64,000 bases of DNA from Novosphingobium sp. UBA6272 (lineage in GTDB: Bacteria > Pseudomonadota > Alphaproteobacteria > Sphingomonadales > Sphingomonadaceae), in contig NZ_DJUW01000015.1 in the NCBI RefSeq assembly GCF_002440635.1, positions 62,001 through 126,000 of the forward strand. Direction: 5' to 3'. The notes under the pieces are model-generated. The model made no database searches. It was not told the DNA's origin and saw nothing but the letters and a program-made list of their open reading frames with translations. Shown here piece after piece: positions 47,660 to 58,533 of the stretch (its first letter is position 1; every line of letters starts with the position of its first letter). A program made the position numbers and the translations under genes.

Positions 47660-49156
47660 ATGAGCAACACGGCCTATCGCATCCAGGGCGCAACCGGTGA
47701 GTGGGAGGTCGTCATCGGCCTTGAAGTTCACGCGCAGGTTACTTCCAATTCCAAGCTGTTCTCCGGCGCGGCGACCGCTTTCGGGGCAGAGCCCAACACC
47801 CAGGTCAGCCTGGTCGACGCGGCCATGCCGGGGATGCTGCCGGTGCCCAACCGCGAATGCATCCGCCAGGCGGTCCGCACCGGGATGGCGGTCGGCGCGC
47901 AGATCAACAAATGGTCGCGGTTTGACCGCAAGAACTACTTCTACGCCGATCTGCCGCAGGGCTACCAGATCAGCCAGCTTTACCACCCGCTGGTGGGTGA
48001 GGGCGCGCTGGAGGTGATCCTGGACGAGAAGGACCCGGAAGGCAGCACCAAGACCATCGGGATCGAGCGGATCCACGTTGAGCAGGATGCCGGCAAGCTG
48101 ATGCACGATCAGCATCCGACCATGTCCTATGTCGACCTCAACCGCTCAGGCGTGGCGCTGATGGAAATCGTCAGCCGCCCGGACATGCGTTCGCCGGCCG
48201 AGGCGGGGGCTTACCTTGCCAAGCTGCGCCAGATCCTGCGCTACGTCGGCTCGTGCGACGGCAACATGGACCAGGGCTCGATGCGCGCGGACGTCAACGT
48301 ATCGGTGCGCCGCCCGGGCGATGAATTCGGCACCCGGACCGAGACCAAGAACGTCAACTCGGTCCGCTTCGTGATGGCCGTGGTTGAAAGCGAGGCGCGC
48401 CGCCAGGTCGATCTGATCGAGGACGGCGGCACGGTGGTGCAGGAAACCCGGCTTTACGATCCCGACCGGAACGAAACGCGGAGCATGCGCAGCAAGGAAG
48501 ACGCGCACGATTACCGCTATTTCCCCGATCCCGATCTGCTGCCGCTGGAACTGGACGACGCCTTCCTGGAAGATTGCCGCGCCAGCCTGCCCGAACTGCC
48601 CGATGCCAAGCGCCATCGCTATGAAACCGCGCTGGGGCTTTCGCCTTACAATGCCAATGCGCTGACCGCCGATGTCCAGACCGCGCGCGAGTTCGAGGCG
48701 CTGCTGACCTCGGTCGCCGCGGCCAGTGGCAAGGGCGAAGCCGACGTGGCCAAGCGGGTGGCCAACTGGATGCTGTCCGAACAGCCGGGCGTATTGAGCG
48801 CCGCCGGGGTCGGTTCGGATCACGCCAAGAACACGATCGAAGCCAACACCGCGATCGTCGTCGCGACCGAAAGCGGGCTGATCTCAGGCTCCAAGGCCAA
48901 GGAGATTTTCGAGACCTATCTGACCGGCGATGTCGACCTTGCGGCTGAGATCGAGGCCAACAAGCAGACCAGCGATACCGGCGCGATCGAGGCCGCAGTC
49001 GACGCGATCCTGGCCGCCAATGCCGACAAGATCGCCGAGTACAAGGCCGGCAAGGAGAACCTGTTCGGCTTCTTCGTCGGCCAGACGATGAAGGCGATGC
49101 AGGGCAAGGGCAACCCGCAGCTGGTCAACCAGGTGCTGCGGGCGAAGCTGGGCTGA
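47660..49156 (+). CDS. gatB: Asp/Glu-tRNA amidotransferase subunit B
   Basis: This 498-residue subunit phosphorylates the misacylated tRNA in the GatCAB reaction. Motifs: WEVVIGLEVHAQVTSNSKLFSG, YADLPQGYQISQ, HVEQDAGKLMHD and MRADVNVSVR, followed by the YqeY-like tail domain ending GKGNPQLVNQVLRAKLG. The ATG at 47660 is one base after the small ORF's stop. A strong terminator follows at 49221-49255. Confidence 0.96.
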   Translation: MSNTAYRIQGATGEWEVVIGLEVHAQVTSNSKLFSGAATAFGAEPNTQVSLVDAAMPGMLPVPNRECIRQAVRTGMAVGAQINKWSRFDRKNYFYADLPQGYQISQLYHPLVGEGALEVILDEKDPEGSTKTIGIERIHVEQDAGKLMHDQHPTMSYVDLNRSGVALMEIVSRPDMRSPAEAGAYLAKLRQILRYVGSCDGNMDQGSMRADVNVSVRRPGDEFGTRTETKNVNSVRFVMAVVESEARRQVDLIEDGGTVVQETRLYDPDRNETRSMRSKEDAHDYRYFPDPDLLPLELDDAFLEDCRASLPELPDAKRHRYETALGLSPYNANALTADVQTAREFEALLTSVAAASGKGEADVAKRVANWMLSEQPGVLSAAGVGSDHAKNTIEANTAIVVATESGLISGSKAKEIFETYLTGDVDLAAEIEANKQTSDTGAIEAAVDAILAANADKIAEYKAGKENLFGFFVGQTMKAMQGKGNPQLVNQVLRAKLG

Positions 49157-49220
49157 AGGCAGCGCGAACCTTCTGAATTGCCAATAGCCCTTCCCCTGAG
49201 AGGAAGGGAGCGAAAGCGAA

Positions 49221-49255
49221 AAAGGGGCGCCGGAGTAATCCTCCGGCGCCCCTTT
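49221..49255. terminator. Bidirectional terminator after gatB
   Basis: AAAGGGGCGCCGGAG and CTCCGGCGCCCCTTT form a 15-bp perfect stem with loop TAATC. It serves gatB on the plus strand and the 99-residue hypothetical on the minus strand. Confidence 0.88.
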
Positions 49256-49275
49256 GCATTGACGGATGTCCGGGC

Positions 49276-49575
49276 TCAGCCCTTGCGGGTGCCGCTCAGC
49301 GGGAACGAACCGAACGCGCCGGCCTTGACGGTGCCGGTGATGGTGTCGCCATCGACAGTGGCTTCGCCTTCCAGCGTCATCGGCATCGGGACGGTCATCT
49401 TCATCGTCCAGGTCAGCTTGTTGCCATCGACCTTGCCGTTTTCCATTTCCATCGAACCCATCGCCCCGGCGTTGGTGCCGCTGAAGGTGTCACCATCGAC
49501 GACGATGGTCACGTCACTCTTCTGGTCGCCCATCGGGGTCTTGGTCACGCATTCGTAAGTGCCGGCAACAGACAT
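49276..49575 (-). CDS. Small beta-rich hypothetical protein
   Basis: This 99-residue protein (MSVAGTYECVTKTPMGDQKSDVTIVV...) consists of repeated short strands with Gly-Asp turns (VDGDTFSGTNAGAMGSMEMENGKVDGNKLTW, VDGDTITGTVKAGAFG), like a lipocalin-type barrel or jellyroll. An AGGAGA site precedes the ATG at 49575. The family is common in sphingomonads but uncharacterised. A palindrome (CAACTTAC/GTAAGTTG at 49598-49619) lies in its promoter. Confidence 0.75.
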   Translation of the reverse strand: MSVAGTYECVTKTPMGDQKSDVTIVVDGDTFSGTNAGAMGSMEMENGKVDGNKLTWTMKMTVPMPMTLEGEATVDGDTITGTVKAGAFGSFPLSGTRKG

Positions 49576-49597
49576 GTCTTCTCTCCTGAATCGTGTG

Positions 49598-49619
49598 CAA
49601 CTTACAGTGGGGTAAGTTG
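49598..49619. promoter_or_regulatory. Palindromic operator candidate
   Basis: CAACTTAC (49598-49605) and GTAAGTTG (49612-49619) form an 8-bp inverted repeat with a six-base spacer, 23 bases upstream of the small gene's start. This could be a repressor site; the regulator is unknown. Confidence 0.45.
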
Positions 49620-49624
49620 TCCAA

Positions 49625-52525
49625 TCACTCGCCCTTTGCCGCCTCGCTGTCAACGGGGGTTACGACCTCGATCGGCAGGCCGAGCGGCTGCAGCTGCGGC
49701 TCGACGCTTTTGCGATCGCCGACTACGACATAGACCAGACCATCGGGCTGCAAGTACTGCGCCGCCGCCGCGTCCATCGCCTTGGCGTCGACCGCGCGGT
49801 AGCGGCTCGGCAGGGTCGCCTGGTAATCGTCCGGACGGCCCGGTTGCTGGTTGGAAACCAGCGCGCCCAGCACCTGGCTGTTGGTTTCATAGCGGTTGGG
49901 CAAGCCGCGGATATTGCCGTCGGTAGCGCGGTTGAACTCGGTCTGGTCGACCCCCTTCTTGTTGGGGAAACCGGCCATCTGCCCGCGGATCGCGGTGATT
50001 GCGGCGCCGGTCTTGTCGCTCTGCACCGGGGCAATCACCACCAGGCTGCGCGGTCCCCTGGGGCTGCGAACCAGGCTGCGTACGCCATAGGACCAGCCCT
50101 TGTCCTCGCGCAGGTCGAGGTTGAGGCGGCTCAGGAAGTTGTTGCCCAGCACTTCATTGGCGAGGTCAAGGGCTTCCATCCCCTGCTGCCGTCCGGTGAA
50201 GGGCAGGACCCGCCCGGCGACGATCACCGATTGCGGCGAACCGGGCCGGTCGATCAGTACCACCCGCGGGCGCGGAGCGGGGATTGCCGCATCGAGCGAC
50301 TTGACCGCACGCGGGCTGAGCGGGGCCTTCCAGTCTCCGAAGGAGGCTTCGAGCATCGGCAGCAGGCGGTCCATCGGAATGTCCCCGACCACGGTGATCG
50401 TAACGTTGTCAGGTCGTAGCCACTTGGCCTGTGCGATCCTCAGCTTGGCGGAATTGATTGCCTTGACCGAACCCGCTTGCCCCAGCCCGTCGGCCGGCTG
50501 GCCATAGGGATGGTCGGGGCCAAACAGGATCGGGGTGAGTGAGCGGCTGGCGAGCGCCGAGGGGCTGGCATTGGCCTGGGCGATATCGGCCAGTTGCTGA
50601 TCGCGCGCCCGGGCCACATCTGCGTCGCGCAAAGCTGGCCGACGGACCACATCGGCAAGCAGATCGAGCGACGGGGCCAGATTGGCCGACAAGGCGGACA
50701 ACGAGACGGTCGAGCTGTCGATCCCGGTGCTGGTGTTGATCCTTGCGCCCAACCGCTCCTGATCCTCGGCGATCTGGGTGGCGTCGCGGCTTTCGGTTCC
50801 TTCGTCGAGCACGTCGAGCAGCAAGCGCTGGGTGCCGGGGGCATCCTGCGCATCGGCGGCATAACCGGCATCGAAGCTCAGGTTTACCAGCACCGTCGGC
50901 ACGCTGCTGCGCCGGGCCAGTACCACCGGGATCCCGTTCGACAAGGAAGCGCGCTCAACCTTGGGGAAATCGAGATCGCCGACCGGATCGACCGGCGGAA
51001 ATTCGCGCTTGGGCCCGGTCGCCAGCTTGGCGGCGGGCTTCTTCGCGTCGGGCTTGGGCGGGGGAGACAGGGCCTCATCGCCCCAGCCGCCCATCTTGTC
51101 GCCCTGCTCGGTCCGTTCGCCCGGGCTGACGGCCAGCGCAAAGACAGGCCGGCCCAGCCAGCGCTGCATCGCGCTTTGGACTTCGCCCGGGGTCAGGCTG
51201 GCGGTCCGTTCCAGGTCTTTTTTGAATTGCAGCGGATCGCCCGAATAGAGCTGCCCTTCGGCCAGTTGTGCGCCTTTGCCGGAAAAGCCGCCGACCTGCT
51301 CGAGGCTGAAGATCTGGCTGGACACGCTGCTGGTCGCGGCGCGGCGGAGCTCGTCCGCGCTGGGTCCGTCCTTCAGGATTGCGGCAATCTCGGCATCCAG
51401 CGCCGCCTCGGCGGTGGCGCGATCGACCCCCGGCTTGATGTCCATCTGCACCTGCAGATAGCTGGAATCCTCGAACTGATAGACGAAGGCGGCGACCGAG
51501 GTGGCATAGCCCTTGCCCCGGACCAGCGCATTGTCGAGCCGCGACGAGGCCAGCCCGCCCAGCACCCGCATCCCGGCATCGAGCGGGAGGGCATCGGCGC
51601 TGTTCATCCCGGGGCCGGTCCACACGCGGTAAATTCGTACCTGCGGCACCTGATCGGTCATCTCGCGCCGGACCGGGGCGGGCAGGGTGACCGGGCCGCC
51701 TGCGGTTTTGACCACTTCGGGTCCGCGCGGGATCGCGCCGAACCACTTTTCGACCTTGGGCCGCGCCGTAGCGGCGTCGATATCGCCGGACAGGACCAGG
51801 ACCACGTTGTTGGGGGCATAATTGCCGGTGAACCAGCCGCGTACGTCGCCGAGGCTGGCGGCGTCGAGATCAGCCATCGATCCGATCGTGGCGTGGCGAT
51901 AGGGATGGCCGACCGGGAACAGGCCTTCGCCGATCGCATAGTCGACCAGCCCGTAGGTGTCGTTGTCACCCTGACGCTTCTCGTTCTGGACAACGCCGCG
52001 CTGCTTGTCGAGCTTGTCCTGGGTTACCGCGCCGAGCAGGTGGCCCATCCGGTCGCTTTCCATGAACAGCGTCAGGTCGGTCGCGCCGGTGGGTACGGTC
52101 TGGACGTAATTGGTCCGGTCAAAGCCGGTCGAGCCGTTGGTCGGAGTGGAGCCGGCAGCCTCCAGCGGCACGTCGAAGTTGGGGACGTTTTCGCTGCCGC
52201 CGAACATCAGGTGTTCGAACAGGTGGGCAAAGCCGGTACGGCCCTTGGGCTCGTGCTTTGACCCGACCCGATAATAGGTGGTCACCCCCACGATCGGGGC
52301 CTTGCGATCGGTATGGACCAGCACGGTCAGCCCGTTGGCGAGAACGAACTTTTCATAGGGAATGTCGACCTTGGCGACCAGTTCGCTCAGAGGTGCGGGC
52401 TGCGGGGCAGGCCTTGCAGCTGGTACTTTCGGAGCAGGGGGCGCCGATGCGACGCTCGATCCGGGCGCGCTGGCGCAAGCAGACAGGGCAAGGGCGAGCA
52501 GTGAAGTGGCGATCAGGCGGCGCAT
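49625..52525 (-). CDS. M16-family zinc metallopeptidase lipoprotein (two tandem halves)
   Basis: This 966-residue protein is a tandem M16 (pitrilysin-like) peptidase. A signal peptide ends in lipobox LSAC (C17), then a Pro/Ala linker. The first M16 half carries the inverted zinc motif HLFEH (H101-x-x-E104-H105). The second half, beginning near LSNGIPVVLARRSSVP, lacks the motif and is likely the structural half. It would degrade peptides in the periplasm or at the outer membrane. Confidence 0.93.
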   Translation of the reverse strand: MRRLIATSLLALALSACASAPGSSVASAPPAPKVPAARPAPQPAPLSELVAKVDIPYEKFVLANGLTVLVHTDRKAPIVGVTTYYRVGSKHEPKGRTGFAHLFEHLMFGGSENVPNFDVPLEAAGSTPTNGSTGFDRTNYVQTVPTGATDLTLFMESDRMGHLLGAVTQDKLDKQRGVVQNEKRQGDNDTYGLVDYAIGEGLFPVGHPYRHATIGSMADLDAASLGDVRGWFTGNYAPNNVVLVLSGDIDAATARPKVEKWFGAIPRGPEVVKTAGGPVTLPAPVRREMTDQVPQVRIYRVWTGPGMNSADALPLDAGMRVLGGLASSRLDNALVRGKGYATSVAAFVYQFEDSSYLQVQMDIKPGVDRATAEAALDAEIAAILKDGPSADELRRAATSSVSSQIFSLEQVGGFSGKGAQLAEGQLYSGDPLQFKKDLERTASLTPGEVQSAMQRWLGRPVFALAVSPGERTEQGDKMGGWGDEALSPPPKPDAKKPAAKLATGPKREFPPVDPVGDLDFPKVERASLSNGIPVVLARRSSVPTVLVNLSFDAGYAADAQDAPGTQRLLLDVLDEGTESRDATQIAEDQERLGARINTSTGIDSSTVSLSALSANLAPSLDLLADVVRRPALRDADVARARDQQLADIAQANASPSALASRSLTPILFGPDHPYGQPADGLGQAGSVKAINSAKLRIAQAKWLRPDNVTITVVGDIPMDRLLPMLEASFGDWKAPLSPRAVKSLDAAIPAPRPRVVLIDRPGSPQSVIVAGRVLPFTGRQQGMEALDLANEVLGNNFLSRLNLDLREDKGWSYGVRSLVRSPRGPRSLVVIAPVQSDKTGAAITAIRGQMAGFPNKKGVDQTEFNRATDGNIRGLPNRYETNSQVLGALVSNQQPGRPDDYQATLPSRYRAVDAKAMDAAAAQYLQPDGLVYVVVGDRKSVEPQLQPLGLPIEVVTPVDSEAAKGE

Positions 52526-52773
52526 TGGCGAAAGGTCCCCGGTTTGTCAGTCCTCACCGCAGCTTAGCCACGACAGTCGGTCCGGCCAGCCCCTTGTTCG
52601 ACGAACAGCATGCCCAAAAGGATCGGCGCGTTGTGGCTGCGCAATTCCGGCTAGAATACTTCTACAAAATTTCCGCAACTTCGGCTCGACAAGTTATTCG
52701 GCGGCGCGAAGCTTCCCATTATTGGCACTGCGGAGTTTGGGGCCGTCGGCCGCACAATTCAGATGGAGGGAAA

Positions 52774-53910
52774 ATGACTCGCAAAAAGATGACCGGCCTT
52801 ATTCTGGCCGCGCTACCGTTCGCTGCACTTGCCGCGCCAACAGCAGTTCACGCGCAGGAAGCCGGGGACCTGATCCCCGATTCTTATATCTGTGTATTCC
52901 ACAAGGCGGCAGTATCGCGCGGTCAGGTCCAGTCGGAGGCCAATCGCGCCGCCCAGGCCCAGGGCGGACGGGTCACCCGCGTCTACGGCACCGCCCTGCG
53001 CGGCTTTGCCGTGAATATGCCGGACTATGCGGTTGCGCGGATGAAGGCCAAGAACCCCAACATCGCCTATTGCGAGCAAGACCAGATCATGGCGATCCCG
53101 CCATTGCATATCTCCGCCAGGCCGGGCGGCGGCGGCGGCACCCAGCCCGCCCAGGTAATCCCTTGGGGCATAACCCGGGTCAAGGGCGGGGGAGCCGGCA
53201 CCTTCGGCACCGCCTGGGTAATCGACACCGGTATCGATTTCACCCATCCCGACCTCAACGTCGATACTGCGCGCAGCCGCAGCTTCTTGGGAGGCACCAC
53301 CACCCCGGCCGATCAGAACGGCCACGGCACCCATGTCGCCGGGACCATTGCCGCGCTGAATAACACCATTGGCGTGATCGGCGTTTCGCCAGGTGCCCGT
53401 GTGGTTGCAGTGCGCGTGCTCGATCGCCGCGGTTCGGGTTCGAACTCGGGCGTGATCGCGGGCGTTGAATATGTCGCAGCCAACGGCCAGCCGGGCGATG
53501 TCGCCAACATGAGCCTCGGTGGCGGGGTCAGCCAGGCGCTTGACGATGCGGTGGTCACGGCTGCTTCGGGCGGCGTGAAGTTCGCGCTGGCTGCCGGCAA
53601 TGAAACTGACAATGCCAACAACCATTCGCCGGCCCGTGCCAATGGCCCGAACGTCTACACCGTTTCGGCCTTCGCCAACGGCAACACCTGGGCCAGCTTT
53701 TCGAACTATGGCAACCCGCCGATCGATTATGCCGAGCCCGGCGTATCGATCAAGTCGACCTGGCTGAGCGGTGGCTACAACACCATCAGCGGCACCTCGA
53801 TGGCCACTCCGCACCTCGCCGGCATCCTGCTGGCCCGGGCGACCCCGGCTGCCGACGGCGTGGTCAGCGGCGATCCGGCTGCTCCGGCGGACACGATCGG
53901 CACCCGCTGA
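52774..53910 (+). CDS. Secreted S8 subtilisin-like serine peptidase
   Basis: This 378-residue protein has a signal peptide (MTRKKMTGLILAALPFAALAAP). A propeptide-like inhibitor I9 region (DSYICVFHKAAVSRGQVQSEA) precedes the subtilase domain, with catalytic Asp151 (WVIDTGID), His184 (GHGTHVAGT), oxyanion Asn276 (AAGN) and Ser342 (GTSMATP). The ATG at 52774 follows GGAGGG. The domain ends soon after Ser342, which is slightly short for the family. Confidence 0.93.
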   Translation: MTRKKMTGLILAALPFAALAAPTAVHAQEAGDLIPDSYICVFHKAAVSRGQVQSEANRAAQAQGGRVTRVYGTALRGFAVNMPDYAVARMKAKNPNIAYCEQDQIMAIPPLHISARPGGGGGTQPAQVIPWGITRVKGGGAGTFGTAWVIDTGIDFTHPDLNVDTARSRSFLGGTTTPADQNGHGTHVAGTIAALNNTIGVIGVSPGARVVAVRVLDRRGSGSNSGVIAGVEYVAANGQPGDVANMSLGGGVSQALDDAVVTAASGGVKFALAAGNETDNANNHSPARANGPNVYTVSAFANGNTWASFSNYGNPPIDYAEPGVSIKSTWLSGGYNTISGTSMATPHLAGILLARATPAADGVVSGDPAAPADTIGTR

Positions 53911-53935
53911 TCCGTTTTCCAGGACAAGACGCGAA

Positions 53936-53961
53936 GGGGCTCGGGAAACCGGGCCCCTTTT
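53936..53961 (+). terminator. Terminator after the S8 peptidase gene
   Basis: GGGGCTCGG, GAAA loop, then CCGGGCCCC followed by TTTT; one G-T wobble in the stem. Confidence 0.8.
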
Positions 53962-54117
53962 CGTCTGCGCCGCTTTGGAGACGACCGTGCGGCTTCTTCG
54001 CGTGTCGGGTCAGACCGGCGCGGTGGACCGGCAAGGGGCCTGTCCCAAGGGTCAGCCTTGCTTGCGCCACGGCACAGCGCTAGCGCTGCGGAAGATAATA
54101 ACACCGGGGAGATACCC

Positions 54118-55755
54118 ATGCGTTTCGCCGCGCCTTTGCTGGCCCTTGCCCTGATTGCCGTACCTGCCGCGGTCATTGCCGCTGAAGCACACAGCTTCGA
54201 TCCTGAAGCCGTTCGGGCGCATGTTACCTTTCTGGCCGACGATACGATGGACGGGCGCGGATCGGGCAGCAAAGGCTATCAGATCGCAGCGAATTATGTT
54301 GCCAGCCAGTTCATGGCGATCGGCGCAACGCCGATGGGCGATCCCGGCAAGGGCAGCTTCTTCCAGCAGGTCCCGCTGCGCGAAAGCAAGCTGGTCGGAC
54401 AGCCGGTGCTGACGCTGAGCGGCAAGGGCAAGTCGATCCGGTTCGACAGCAAGGATGGCGTACTGATCGGCCCCAGCGCGGCCGAGGTGCAGCAGGTGGT
54501 GGAAGCGCCGGTGGTCTTTGCCGGTTACGGGATTGACCGGCCCGATCTGAAGATCAGGGACTATGACCGGCTCAACGTGAAGGGCAAGATCGTGGTCGTG
54601 CTTAGCGGGTTTCCCAAGGGGATGAATTCCGAGCTTGGTGCGCACCTGAGCGCGGACAAGGCGCGAATGGCCATGAAGCGCGGCGCGATCGGGGTGATCA
54701 CGATCCCGACCCTGGCCGATACCAAACGCCGCCCGTGGGAACGGCGGATGCAGATGTCGGGTGAGCCGCGCTCAAACTGGCTTCAGGCCGATGGCGCCCC
54801 GTTCCTGCGCGCGCCCGGCATCCGCGCCGATGCCACGCTCAATCCCGACAAGGCCGCCGCCCTGTTCGGCGAAGGCAAGCAGAGCCTGGCCGCGATTCTG
54901 GCCGAGGCTGACAAGGCCGGCGGGCGGCCCAAGGGCTTCGCCCTGGGAATGACCGCCAGGCTGGAACGGACCAGCGAATTCCGCGCCTATTCCAGCCCCA
55001 ATGTCGTGGCGATGATCCCCGGCTCCGATCCCGGCGTTGCGGGCGAATATGTGTTGATGACCGCGCACCTCGATCACATCGGCGATCACGGCAAGGGCGA
55101 TGACAAGATCAACAACGGTGCGATGGACAATGCCGCCGGGATCGCCACCATGATCGAGGTTGCCAAAGCGCTCAGCAAGGATGGCAAGCGCCCGCGCCGC
55201 CCGATCCTGTTCGCCGCCGTGACCAACGAGGAAAGCGGCCTGATCGGTTCGGAATACCTCGCGCGCAATCCGGTGACGGGCAAGGGCCGGGTGGTCGCCG
55301 TGGTCAATTTCGACATGCCGATCCTGACTTACCGCTTCACCGACCTGGTGGCCTTTGGTGCCGAAAACTCGACGCTGGGCCCCGTGGTGGCCGAGGCGGC
55401 CGGGCAGGCCGGGATCGCGCTCTCGCCCGATCCGCTACCAGAGGAAGGGCTGTTCACCCGGTCCGACCACTACCGCTTCGTCCAGCAGGGCGTCCCTTCG
55501 ATCTTCCTGATGACCGGGCACGCGGGACCGGGCAAGGAGGCGTTCAATGGCTTTCTCGCCCAGCACTATCACCGCCCGAGCGATGACCTGAACCTGCCGT
55601 TTGACTGGGTGGCGGGCGCCAAGTTCGCCGAGGTAAACTATTACATCGTTCGCGCGATCGCCGACCAGGCCGAGGCGCCGCGCTGGTATGGCGACAGTTT
55701 CTTCGGCAAGGAATTCGCGCCTGCCGCGCCAAAGGCGGTGCGCCCGAAAACCTGA
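54118..55755 (+). CDS. M28-family zinc metallopeptidase with PA domain, exported
   Basis: This 545-residue protein has a signal peptide (MRFAAPLLALALIAVPAAVIAAEA), a PA-like insertion (about 120-250) and the M28 catalytic domain. Zinc ligands and catalytic residues are visible in TAHLDHIG, AMDNAAG, TNEESGLIGSEYLA, VNFDMP and HYHRPSDD. It is an exported aminopeptidase or carboxypeptidase. The ATG at 54118 follows GGGGAG. It is separated from clpB by about 117 bp. Confidence 0.92.
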   Translation: MRFAAPLLALALIAVPAAVIAAEAHSFDPEAVRAHVTFLADDTMDGRGSGSKGYQIAANYVASQFMAIGATPMGDPGKGSFFQQVPLRESKLVGQPVLTLSGKGKSIRFDSKDGVLIGPSAAEVQQVVEAPVVFAGYGIDRPDLKIRDYDRLNVKGKIVVVLSGFPKGMNSELGAHLSADKARMAMKRGAIGVITIPTLADTKRRPWERRMQMSGEPRSNWLQADGAPFLRAPGIRADATLNPDKAAALFGEGKQSLAAILAEADKAGGRPKGFALGMTARLERTSEFRAYSSPNVVAMIPGSDPGVAGEYVLMTAHLDHIGDHGKGDDKINNGAMDNAAGIATMIEVAKALSKDGKRPRRPILFAAVTNEESGLIGSEYLARNPVTGKGRVVAVVNFDMPILTYRFTDLVAFGAENSTLGPVVAEAAGQAGIALSPDPLPEEGLFTRSDHYRFVQQGVPSIFLMTGHAGPGKEAFNGFLAQHYHRPSDDLNLPFDWVAGAKFAEVNYYIVRAIADQAEAPRWYGDSFFGKEFAPAAPKAVRPKT

Positions 55756-55816
55756 GGGACTTGCGCCGCATCAACGACAGGCCGGGGTCTCTGCGCGACA
55801 ATTCTCGCGCGCACCC

Positions 55817-55842
55817 CTTGTGTTGCCAATGCGCAACACTAT
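55817..55842 (+). promoter_or_regulatory. RpoH-like heat-shock promoter upstream of clpB (candidate)
   Basis: CTTG at 55817-55820 is followed 16 bases later by CACTAT (55837-55842), close to the alphaproteobacterial sigma-32 pattern (CTTG, 17-18 bp, CYTATT). It lies about 30 bases before the clpB start. clpB belongs to the heat-shock regulon in many bacteria. Confidence 0.4.
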
Positions 55843-55872
55843 CTCTGGGTGTAACAGGAGGCTGATACACCC

Positions 55873-58452
<2,580 letters not shown>

Positions 58453-58480
58453 GAGTCGGGTCAGCCCAGCGCAAAAGAAA

Positions 58481-58516
58481 AAGGGCGGCGTGGTTTGCCA
58501 CGCCGCCCTTTTTTTT
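58481..58516. terminator. Bidirectional terminator between clpB and the TonB receptor
   Basis: A strong stem AAGGGCGGCGTGG / CCACGCCGCCCTT with TTTG loop and flanking A and T tracts. It serves clpB (plus strand) and the TonB-dependent receptor (minus strand). Confidence 0.9.
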
Positions 58517-58533
58517 GGCTGTGACGCCCAGGC

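Noticed and set aside
50594..52261. A 555-codon plus-strand frame opposite the M16 peptidase
   Set aside because: Antisense shadow; the minus-strand protein has lipobox and zinc motif.
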